The notes under the pieces are model-generated. The model had not been told where the DNA came from. It saw only the letters and a program-made list of their open reading frames with translations, and did not search any database. The position numbers and the translations under genes were made by a program. A stretch of 64,000 nucleotides of DNA from Prolixibacter denitrificans (GTDB taxonomy: Bacteria > Bacteroidota > Bacteroidia > Bacteroidales > Prolixibacteraceae), in the NCBI RefSeq assembly GCF_003014495.1, contig NZ_PYGC01000002.1, positions 62,001 through 126,000 on the forward strand, written 5' to 3'. This document shows positions 34,948 through 43,705 of the stretch, piece after piece. How positions within the stretch are numbered: position 1 is the first letter of the stretch; each line of letters begins with the position of its first letter.

Positions 34948-34963
34948 CCGGGTTCTTCTCTTT
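34931..34963 (+). terminator. terminator overlapping the stop of the ribbon-helix-helix gene
   Basis: AAGAACCCGG pairs perfectly with CCGGGTTCTT (34931-34940 with 34948-34957). The 7-nt loop contains the stop codon, and a CTCTTTT tail follows. Confidence 0.8.
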
Positions 34964-35021
34964 TAAAATCAATCTATTCTCCTAACCCGGTCCAGTGCTC
35001 TCCAAAAAATTCTTTTCAGAT

Positions 35022-35276
35022 CTACTTCGATTCTTCTCTTTCCTCTCCTTGCTCCTTCAACCAGGAATCATCTTCGATAATTACCAGTTTATCAACTAAA
35101 AACCTGACCTGTGGAGGCAGTAGTATTTTCTGTCTTGGAAAATAACCCAGTTTCTTTAGTTCCGGATAATACCTGATGTTCAACCAGGTTCTCACTGTGG
35201 TGGCGGAAACGCCACATAATTTGGCCAATTCTCCTTTGGTTATGCACCGGTATCGATTATCACTGTTATTTTCCAT
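35022..35276 (-). CDS. small helix-turn-helix protein, DUF4248-like
   Basis: The 84-residue protein has an HTH of the excisionase/MerR kind (CITKGELAKLCGVSATTVRTWL), then KLGYFPRQKILLPPQVRFLVDKL and an acidic tail. This resembles the DUF4248 proteins of Bacteroidota mobile elements. It may act as an excisionase or a regulator. Its start overlaps the end of the preceding 42-codon gene by 11 nt. It is the last gene of the ATPase cluster. Confidence 0.7.
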   Translation of the reverse strand: MENNSDNRYRCITKGELAKLCGVSATTVRTWLNIRYYPELKKLGYFPRQKILLPPQVRFLVDKLVIIEDDSWLKEQGEEREESK

Positions 35277-35394
35277 CGAGGTTGTTGTATCTGTTCAAAA
35301 TTGACCGCATCCATGATGAATGTCCGGCATTGAAGCTCTGTTTGTAATTCCGGAGCTTCTTTTTGTGTTTCTTCCGGTTTCTTGATTTGGGCAT
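35266..35394 (-). CDS. very basic 42-residue protein
   Basis: The ATG at 35394 lies 11 nt after the stop of the preceding gene, and the frame ends 11 nt inside the next gene, so it fits the tight packing of the cluster. The protein is Lys/Arg-rich (PKSRNRKKHKKKLRNYKQ), followed by SFNAGHSSWMRSILNRYNNL. It resembles small nucleic-acid-condensing proteins of some phages in composition only. A TTG-initiated frame (35240-35443) covers the same bases, but I find this ATG frame more credible. Confidence 0.5.
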   Translation of the reverse strand: MPKSRNRKKHKKKLRNYKQSFNAGHSSWMRSILNRYNNLDGK

Positions 35395-35405
35395 GGCTGT
35401 AGGCT

Positions 35406-35612
35406 TTAAAATTTCCAAACTCTTTGCAGGCGAAAACCGGCAACTTTTACCAGGTAATCGATGCGGCCCCAGGAGCCGTTTCCAAGGTCACCGGCCCGAT
35501 GGGGTGATTTTGGGGAAATTACCGCGATGACTCCACCGGGCAGAATCTGGCAATCACGCTTTCGTTTTAAACTGGCTAATGCAGTGAAGGGGGTATGTTT
35601 CAGGTGCGACAT
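35406..35612 (-). CDS. 68-residue hypothetical protein
   Basis: The start lies 2 nt after the ATPase stop, which suggests coupled translation. The sequence is basic with Gly/Pro-rich parts (GGVIAVISPKSPHRAGDLGNG). I recognise no family and no membrane helix. Support comes from position and spacing. Confidence 0.5.
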   Translation of the reverse strand: MSHLKHTPFTALASLKRKRDCQILPGGVIAVISPKSPHRAGDLGNGSWGRIDYLVKVAGFRLQRVWKF

Positions 35613-35614
35613 GG

Positions 35615-36169
35615 TTAGGTTTTAATGATTTCGTAGTGGTGAATATTAGAATCGGATTCCTTGTTTACTCTCTGTTGAGCTTCGGCGATTTCATCGAAAT
35701 TCAGAATGACATTTTTCCTCCGGTTCACATTGTCTTTTGTCTTGAATAGGATGAATTCGGAGGCATTGGTAAATGCCTGGGGAGGCACATCAGTAAAACC
35801 GTGGCCGACCATGATAATATCAGTCATCTTTTGCCGGCGGCGGATATACATCCGTTTGAGTTCCGGACTGGTTACCGTAGTGAGGTATGCACGGCAGTCA
35901 TCAAAAACAATCAGGCCATCAAACCAAAATGCATTGATTTTCTTCAAAATTCTTTCATCTTCCCATACATACCGGCGGGCACCGATGTAATCAAAGTCTG
36001 TAGGTTTGTCCAACCTGGTAACCTCTAAATTATTCCACTCAGAATAATCCGGAGTGATGACCAAGACTTTGCCACCCCGGCTTATTTCGGATTCAACAAA
36101 TTTCCGGGTGAGCGTTGTTTTACCGGTACCATTGAACCCTAGCAGAATAATCTGTTTAGTTGTCCTCAT
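35615..36169 (-). CDS. P-loop ATPase of the packaging/HerA-FtsK type
   Basis: This 184-residue ATPase has Walker A GFNGTGKTTLT at residues 11-21 and Walker B GLIVFDDCRAY near 90. The following sensor-like segment is RRRQKMTDIIMVGHGFTDVPP, and the C-terminal part FILFKTKDN resembles the LFK.prD strand of viral genome-packaging ATPases (A32/PRD1-type) and Zot-like proteins. The family pumps DNA using ATP. No membrane helix is in the protein itself, but the overlapping upstream gene encodes one. It starts 14 nt inside that gene. Which virus group, if any, it belongs to needs profile comparison. Confidence 0.75.
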   Translation of the reverse strand: MRTTKQIILLGFNGTGKTTLTRKFVESEISRGGKVLVITPDYSEWNNLEVTRLDKPTDFDYIGARRYVWEDERILKKINAFWFDGLIVFDDCRAYLTTVTSPELKRMYIRRRQKMTDIIMVGHGFTDVPPQAFTNASEFILFKTKDNVNRRKNVILNFDEIAEAQQRVNKESDSNIHHYEIIKT

Positions 36170-36770
36170 CCTTTGTTTCCTCCTTAAGTTCCTGTACCTG
36201 TTGCTTGAGCTCGTTGATTTCCTTCTTCTTTTTCAGCTCTTTAATCTGTGATTCCAAATCGGCCGTTTTTTTACGCTCAGATTCTAATGCCAGGTTTACT
36301 TTCCTGATGCTGTTGGCAGCTCTAAACTTTTTGGTCATTACAATCAGTGTAAACACTGACGCGATAACCCATGGAGGAAGGTCCATCGATGAATACTGGA
36401 AGTAAACACCCCAATATTGAGCCAGTTCCTTTATATCAGCATCGTCGGCATAGAAGTCTTCCGGAGTCTGTGATTTTGCGTAAACAGCCAGAACAGTGGC
36501 TATTGTCTTGTCGAGAGTTTTGACAGCAAATTCAGCCGTTGTATTGCTTTGCTTTTTTTGAGCCTGACTAATCGGTTTTTGCTCTTCAAAATCTTCCTGA
36601 ACCGGAGTTTTTTCAAAAACCTCCTTTTCTTCCTGCATTTCGGAAAGAAGCCCGGCCAAGTCATCGTCTGAAGCGAAGGAATAGCCGCCTTTTGTTGCTG
36701 TAGCATCCTCACTTTCCAGTGTGGGTGCCACACTTTTAAGCTCATCAGGATTCACCATTCCTTTCCTCAT
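36156..36770 (-). CDS. membrane protein with coiled coil
   Basis: This 204-residue protein has an acidic low-complexity N-terminal half, one membrane helix (PPWVIASVFTLIVMTKKF, about residues 130-150), and a strong C-terminal coiled coil of KKK/EL heptads ending ETKDEDN. I chose the ATG at 36770 over the upstream TTG at 36776. It overlaps both neighbours. It could anchor the ATPase, which starts 14 nt before its stop, at the membrane (inference). Confidence 0.65.
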   Translation of the reverse strand: MRKGMVNPDELKSVAPTLESEDATATKGGYSFASDDDLAGLLSEMQEEKEVFEKTPVQEDFEEQKPISQAQKKQSNTTAEFAVKTLDKTIATVLAVYAKSQTPEDFYADDADIKELAQYWGVYFQYSSMDLPPWVIASVFTLIVMTKKFRAANSIRKVNLALESERKKTADLESQIKELKKKKEINELKQQVQELKEETKDEDN

Positions 36771-37047
36771 CGCCAATATTTTTCGTTAATAAATTTGACA
36801 GCCAGTCGACAAAGGGCCGGGCTTCAATCGTCCGGACAAAAGTTTTACCCGAGAAGGCTCCAATAACGATAAAGACATTCTCTCCGAAGATTTCAGTAAA
36901 AGCAGCTACATGTGTTTCTCCATCCTGAAGGGGGATTTTGTCCAGATACTTTTTGTAGGCTTCCTCTCCTTGCTTGAGATAGTTTTTGATGTTTGGGAGC
37001 TGGGTCCGGACGAACATTTGAACAATAGGGCTATCCAACATTAGCAT
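36745..37047 (-). CDS. 100-residue hypothetical protein
   Basis: The N-terminal half is helical (SPIVQMFVRTQLPNIKNYLKQGEEAYKKYLDKI). The C-terminal half is beta-rich with FIVIGAFSGKTFVRTIEARP. There is no signal and no known motif. It overlaps the upstream gene by 17 nt and the downstream gene by 26 nt. The second ATG, at 37041, is equally possible. Confidence 0.6.
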   Translation of the reverse strand: MLMLDSPIVQMFVRTQLPNIKNYLKQGEEAYKKYLDKIPLQDGETHVAAFTEIFGENVFIVIGAFSGKTFVRTIEARPFVDWLSNLLTKNIGDEERNGES

Positions 37048-37567
37048 GGTGTTTTGGCTGGTTGGACTTTCTTACCTTTTCAGCGATTTCCTGAATTTCT
37101 CTTGTGGACAGTACAAACGGGAAAAAGATTTCTGTTTCCTGCCGTGTGATATAGCGGTAAAACATATCGATTAACAGTTTACCCGGTGTCACCGGCTCTT
37201 TCAAATCTTTTGACAGTCGTTTACACGTTTCATTCAGCAATGCTGTTTGAATTGGAGAAAGTTTAATTCTTACCTCACCCGGTTTCGGTTCCCGTAAACT
37301 CGCGAGCTTTTCCGACAACTCCGTTTTTTGTGCCTCCAACATCGCACATTCATTGCTCAAGCGCTCAATCTCCCCCCGTGCTTCATTCTGCTTTCTTAAC
37401 TTCGTAGTGGAGATTTCAAGCATCCTAACCAATAGAAGACGGTTGTTAAGGTCATTGGGGTCGACGTCCGGTGCAATGTCAATTACAGACTCCTGGAACA
37501 TCTGGTGTTCATCCTGAGAAAGGCGAGCTGTAAACGGATTTTTTACTGTAAATTCTTTTTCACTCAT
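37031..37567 (-). CDS. coiled-coil hypothetical protein, first gene of the cluster
   Basis: This 178-residue protein has a coiled coil at about residues 55-95 (KQNEARGEIERLSNECAMLE) and a C-terminal part that reads like a small DNA-binding or interaction domain (VRIKLSPIQTALLNETCKRL). I chose the ATG at 37567 over a TTG at 37573. A palindromic operator-like sequence lies 33 bp upstream. No family recognised. Confidence 0.65.
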   Translation of the reverse strand: MSEKEFTVKNPFTARLSQDEHQMFQESVIDIAPDVDPNDLNNRLLLVRMLEISTTKLRKQNEARGEIERLSNECAMLEAQKTELSEKLASLREPKPGEVRIKLSPIQTALLNETCKRLSKDLKEPVTPGKLLIDMFYRYITRQETEIFFPFVLSTREIQEIAEKVRKSNQPKHHANVG

Positions 37568-37599
37568 AACCAAATTGTTTACTGATTGTGTACAAGTTT

Positions 37600-37617
37600 A
37601 CAGTATACTGTTAACAG
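37600..37617. promoter_or_regulatory. overlapping palindromes, candidate operator of the ATPase cluster
   Basis: ACAGTATACTGT (37600-37611) and CTGTTAACAG (37608-37617) are both perfect palindromes sharing CTGT. Together they give three alternating ACAGT/ACTGT half-sites, 33 bp upstream of the cluster's first gene. Confidence 0.5.
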
Positions 37618-37686
37618 TCATGACAGAAATGCAACAGATGCAATAATTGCAACATTTGTATCAAAATGCAATATGTTCCAAGGCGC

Positions 37687-37714
37687 AAAAAAAGCCCCGG
37701 CGGGGAGCCGGGGC
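37687..37714 (-). terminator. terminator of the HTH gene at 37761
   Basis: The 8-bp GC-rich stem GCCCCGGC/GCCGGGGC is followed on the reverse strand by seven T residues. It isolates this gene from the cluster beyond. Confidence 0.85.
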
Positions 37715-37760
37715 CGTGCAGAAAAAAACCAATCTAAAACATTACGGATAAAGACAGAAA

Positions 37761-37961
37761 TTATGAAGCAATAGCGGAGTGAAGATATTTGGCAACCTCT
37801 TCTTGGTCGACTTCAAAATATTCGCAATACTCTGAAATCGTTATAGGCTTTTTTGCTGATTTACCCAGTGCATCCCGGACCTGATTCAACAGCCGGGATG
37901 CAGTGGGGGAACTACACCCTTCCAATCGTGATACATCTGAGGGTTTGATATATAGTGGCAT
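37761..37961 (-). CDS. small helix-turn-helix protein
   Basis: This 66-residue protein has MPLYIKPSDVSRLEGCSSPT and ASRLLNQVRDALGK in the first helix-turn-helix, then a second HTH-like segment (ITISEYCEYFEVDQEEVAKYLH). Similar short regulators occur in Bacteroidota elements. The start is the ATG at 37961, because the upstream extension starts with TTG. The reverse-strand leader directly before this ATG contains ACCTACACC, the same hexamer that fills module 1 beyond, so the protein may bind that word (inference). Confidence 0.65.
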   Translation of the reverse strand: MPLYIKPSDVSRLEGCSSPTASRLLNQVRDALGKSAKKPITISEYCEYFEVDQEEVAKYLHSAIAS

Positions 37962-37963
37962 AG

Positions 37964-37972
37964 GTGTAGGTA
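37964..37972. promoter_or_regulatory. isolated GTAGGT word in front of the HTH gene
   Basis: GTGTAGGTA ends 3 bp before the start codon of the HTH gene, on the opposite strand. It matches the words of module 1, which starts 137 bp further on. Confidence 0.4.
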
Positions 37973-38108
37973 TTTTTAAAGGTTTTGGCACCCGCAATAT
38001 AATCAGTGTATCAGTGTTTTACAAAAAAAGTTTCGCAACTAAATCCGGGGAGAAAGTAAATCCGTTCTCGCGATCTAAATCATAAAAAGAACCCCTGTCG
38101 AAAAAGCC

Positions 38109-38374
38109 ACCTACGTTACCTACACACCTCGAAATTTTGCTTTAATAAGCTTTCATACAGCAGATTAATCTGTAGGTAAGATTTACCTACACCCCTAAAA
38201 CCGTAGGTAAAGAGTGTCGTTTTGTAGGTAAACCTACATTTCAACTGTTTTTACCTACATTTCAATCTATTTCACCTACATCTACCTACGCTTCGAAATA
38301 AGTTAATTAACTGTAATATATATGATAATTAATTATATAACTTTTAATAAGTAGTAAGTGTAGGTAGTGTAGGT
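38109..38374 (+). ncRNA. word-repeat module 1 (ACCTAC/GTAGGT), candidate structured RNA or iteron array
   Basis: ACCTAC occurs at 38109, 38118, 38185, 38232, 38253, 38274 and 38284. Its complement GTAGGT occurs at 38172, 38203, 38224, 38360 and 38369. TGTAGGTAA-GAT-TTACCTACA at 38171-38191 is a perfect 9-bp hairpin. The first pair (ACCTAC-3 nt-ACCTAC-AC) can pair with the last pair (GT-GTAGGT-3 nt-GTAGGT), closing the whole 266 bases. There is no ORF. Function unknown. Confidence 0.6.
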
Positions 38375-38426
38375 AATTATTTTCACGCCTTTCGGCAAAT
38401 TTAAATTAGCACCCATTAAAAAAACC

Positions 38427-38525
38427 GGCTACATCGGCTACACTCCCAAAAACTCCACACAACAAGCTAATTATCAGCAATTTCACATGTAGCCAGTATA
38501 TTGGCTACACCTATGAACCGTAGCC
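38427..38525 (+). ncRNA. word-repeat module 2 (GGCTAC/GTAGCC), truncated
   Basis: GGCTAC at 38427, 38436 and 38503, with GTAGCC at 38489 and 38520. Start intervals of 9, 53, 14 and 17 match the first intervals of modules 1 and 3 (9, 54, 13, 18). TGTAGCCA-6 nt-TGGCTACA (38488-38509) is a perfect hairpin. The rest of the module is missing, so it looks like a 5' fragment. Confidence 0.5.
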
Positions 38526-38629
38526 AGGTAACATATACTCACGTTGAAAACTCTTTTAGTGGACTCAAAATTTTTGACGTCGTACTTTGTAACTAAAGAA
38601 AAAATAAAAGTGATACCGAAAAAAAAAGC

Positions 38630-38895
38630 GGCTACACCGGCTACGCCCCCTGTGAATTTACTTTAAAAAGCATACTATCAGAACACTACACCGTAGCCAA
38701 TCACCGGCTACACCCTCAAAACCGTAGCCAAATGAGGGTTAAACGTAGCCACCGGCAACAAATGTATGGTCATTGGCTACACAAGGCGCCTTTTTGGCTA
38801 CGGTCGGCTACGGTAAAACACACTATACCAATAATTATATAACTAATAATCAATAATAAAACTTTTAATAAGTCTTTAGTGTAGCCACTGTAGCC
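38630..38895 (+). ncRNA. word-repeat module 3 (GGCTAC/GTAGCC), full length
   Basis: GGCTAC at 38630, 38639, 38706, 38775, 38796 and 38806; GTAGCC at 38693, 38724, 38745, 38881 and 38890. It is the same length as module 1 (266 bp), and its word spacing matches except for 1-bp shifts and one missing extra word. The first and last pairs can form a closing helix, and the + strand continues GGGTTTTTT, like an intrinsic terminator. A shared CTTTTAATAAGT precedes the last pair in both full modules. Confidence 0.6.
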
Positions 38896-38921
38896 GGGTT
38901 TTTTACTTACACAATCAAAAA

Positions 38922-39023
38922 ATGAAAAGTCGTAATAGAAACGGCGGTTTACGCAACCTTTCGCAGCATCAAATACAAGGTTTTCAACATCCGGAGCTTT
39001 CTTTCAACTACGAACATAGTTAA
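38922..39023 (+). CDS. possible 33-codon ORF after module 3
   Basis: An ATG 27 bp after module 3 opens a 33-residue frame (starting MKSRNRNGGLRNLSQHQIQG) that ends at 39023. It may be a leader peptide or the remnant start of a deleted gene. Nothing else supports it. Confidence 0.2.
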   Translation: MKSRNRNGGLRNLSQHQIQGFQHPELSFNYEHS

Positions 39024-39347
39024 CCCCATGCCCAGATATTACATTAAAGGGGGTTCGGGGGAATTTTAAGAGTAATTGAGTAAGGACAACTAAAAGGTGT
39101 TCGCCTTACCAGGCTCACGACAATAAAACGGCCCTTCCGGGCCATGGTTAGAAATCAAGATGGGAAGCAGCCTGGCGCGGTCCTGTAATGAAAAACGACA
39201 TTCAGTTTCCGTCCCGAAATACTTTTCTCCGGAGCCTCTCAACACACATAAACCAGCCTTTTCCGCAAAACATGCCGCAAAATAGGTTTTTATTTTCTTG
39301 CTATTAAACTGTTTTTAAAATACTTGCAGACAATTATTTATGTTCTA

Positions 39348-39357
39348 GTGGGGCTAC
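39348..39357 (+). repeat. right attachment core (attR)
   Basis: GTGGGGCTAC is identical to the tRNA-Arg 3' end at 32519-32528, and is followed directly by a terminator hairpin as expected for the original tRNA downstream sequence. Confidence 0.75.
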
Positions 39358-39360
39358 CAC

Positions 39361-39388
39361 ACCTCCTGATTTTCAGGAGGTTTTTTTG
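39361..39388 (+). terminator. displaced original terminator of tRNA-Arg
   Basis: The 9-bp stem ACCTCCTGA/TCAGGAGGT with a 3-nt loop is followed by a run of T. It lies 3 bp after attR. Confidence 0.8.
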
Positions 39389-39501
39389 TTTTTGACACCG
39401 GATGCGGCACCGAAAGAATTACGCTCTACAATATTTTAAAAATGTCTGCCCTTTTCCTTTATGAGCATTACTTTACGGAAAGACATGAGGTCAGCTATAT
39501 A

Positions 39502-40509
39502 TTATTCTTTCTTTCTGGATTTTATTTCCTGTTCAATTTCCTTCAAATCCTGTTCATCGGCCTGTCGCGCTTCCCAGGCTTTTCGCTTCGAATCAAATTG
39601 TTCGTAAATTTCTCTTACCTTCTTCTCCATTATCGCATTGCTAATGGTGCCTTTTCCCCGAAGAATCTTTTGATCATTAAAATCCAAAATCCGATCGACA
39701 TTTTCTCTCCAAAAAGAGATGGTCAAGTCAAGCCTGTTTTTCGCTCGCAACTCGGCACTTTCCAGGAAAATGACAACTAAACGGTTGAGGGTATCTATCT
39801 CATCTGCTGTGAGGTAATTTTTAGCCGTGAAAATATCGCCTTTCCGAACAATGCTTCCTTTCCATGAAGTTAAATTCATATTAGGCGCATCAGCACTGGC
39901 CCGCGAAACAATAATCTCAGCCGCAGTTTTACCTGTGACGGCATACAGCAACTTATTTTGTGTCTCTGCAAAGAACATTTGCGTTGCTTTATCGGAAGAA
40001 TCGTAATCACTGCTTAATGAAAAAAGGTCGCGAACTTTCTGGTAGAAACGTTTTTCTGATGCCCGTATATCCCGAATACGACTTAAGAGCTCATCAAAGT
40101 AGTCGGGTCTCCCGTCCGGGTTTTTCAAACGTTCATCATCCATTACAAAGCCCTTAATCATGTATTCTTTCAGGTTGCGATTTGCCCACATTCGGAATTG
40201 CGTTCCTCTTTTGCTCCGCACCCGAAAGCCTATCGCCAAAATCACATCAAGCGCATAAAATGTTACACTATATTCCTTGCCATCTGCAGCAGTTGTTAAG
40301 TAATTCTTAACAACTGATTTATCATACAACTCCCCCTCTTTCAATATGTTGGATATGTGCATACTGATATTGGGAACCGAGGTGTCAAAAAGTTCTGCCA
40401 GCTGACTTTGGTTCATCCACACACTCCCATCTTTAGCATAAAGGGATACGGAAGCCCTACCGTCAGGCGTGTTGTAAATGATAATATTTTGCAAGTTATC
40501 TTGTTCCAT
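39502..40509 (-). CDS. RhuM-family protein
   Basis: This 335-residue protein of the virulence RhuM family has an N-terminal winged/Fic-associated DNA-binding-like part (IIIYNTPDGRASVSLYAKDG, VWMNQSQLAELFDTSVPNIS), the conserved VTFYALDVILAIGFRVRSKRGTQFR region (described, not a full motif) and WANRNLKEYMIKGFVMDDERL. The C-terminal half contains TAKNYLTADEIDTLNRLV. RhuM proteins occur on islands and mobile DNA, and their biochemical role is unsettled. It lies 114 bp outside attR, so it is not part of the element as bounded here. It is monocistronic. Confidence 0.85.
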   Translation of the reverse strand: MEQDNLQNIIIYNTPDGRASVSLYAKDGSVWMNQSQLAELFDTSVPNISMHISNILKEGELYDKSVVKNYLTTAADGKEYSVTFYALDVILAIGFRVRSKRGTQFRMWANRNLKEYMIKGFVMDDERLKNPDGRPDYFDELLSRIRDIRASEKRFYQKVRDLFSLSSDYDSSDKATQMFFAETQNKLLYAVTGKTAAEIIVSRASADAPNMNLTSWKGSIVRKGDIFTAKNYLTADEIDTLNRLVVIFLESAELRAKNRLDLTISFWRENVDRILDFNDQKILRGKGTISNAIMEKKVREIYEQFDSKRKAWEARQADEQDLKEIEQEIKSRKKE

Positions 40510-40855
40510 CCTATTTCCTTTTTGGATTTATCTTTGGCAGAAAAGCTATCGTACTCCTGCAGTCAGGTAATCTTCTTTTATATATCATGAAGTAGGTATT
40601 ATCATGAGACAAATCTTTTTTCTCGTATAAAAACTAAGACCATGTATCCAAATTTAATGAAATAGTTTATTATTTTTTGATGACCACTAGTTAGCTGCTG
40701 ACTCAGGTTCGGCTCCTTTAATAACCTGCTTCTTCCCCAAACATTCCCTCCCCGTTGAGTGTTAGAAAATTACTGGCTGGCGCATACCGTGTGTCAGCCG
40801 CCGATTCATCCGACCGAACCAAACATCGAATTTCACACCATAAAAACCTGTTAGT
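40510..40855. other. intergenic region between rhuM and acnA
   Basis: No gene is visible in these 346 bp. TATCTTTG at 40529-40536 on the + strand matches the -7 consensus but is 320 bp from acnA and lacks a well-placed TTG. I see no clear promoter near acnA. Confidence 0.35.
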
Positions 40856-43636
<2,781 letters not shown>

Positions 43637-43662
43637 TCATTTTGCTTACACATACTGACGGA

Positions 43663-43696
43663 ACGGAGCATTCGGGAAACCGGTGCTCCGTTTTTC
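43663..43696. terminator. terminator between acnA and the convergent kinase gene
   Basis: The 8-bp stem ACGGAGCA/TGCTCCGT (43663-43670 with 43684-43691) is followed by TTTT on the + strand. It is 27 bp after the acnA stop. Confidence 0.8.
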
Positions 43697-43705
43697 TTTT
43701 CCGGG

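Larger units (their letters stand above)
32519..39357. mobile_element. integrated element in tRNA-Arg, about 6.8 kb
   Basis: The tRNA-Arg 3' end GTGGGGCTAC (32519-32528) is repeated exactly at 39348-39357. An integrase gene lies just inside the left end. The interior holds a reverse-strand cluster of small genes around a packaging-like ATPase, small regulators, and a noncoding region with word-repeat modules. No conjugation genes, transposase, recognisable replication initiator or capsid gene are present. The original tRNA terminator appears to be the hairpin at 39361, now stranded beyond the right end. It is likely an integrated phage-like element, satellite or plasmid prophage (inference). 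Confidence 0.82.
37962..39501. other. 1.5-kb gene-poor region of the element and its right junction
   Basis: It contains the three word-repeat modules, a possible 33-codon frame at 38922, a small GGCCC/GGGCC hairpin near 39133, and attR with the old tRNA terminator at 39348-39388. From about 39030 to 39340 I see no gene or known motif. Confidence 0.5.

Noticed and set aside
35240-35443. 67-codon ORF in the ATPase cluster
   Set aside because: It needs a TTG start, overlaps the preceding gene by 38 nt, and the ATG frame at 35394 fits the gene spacing better.
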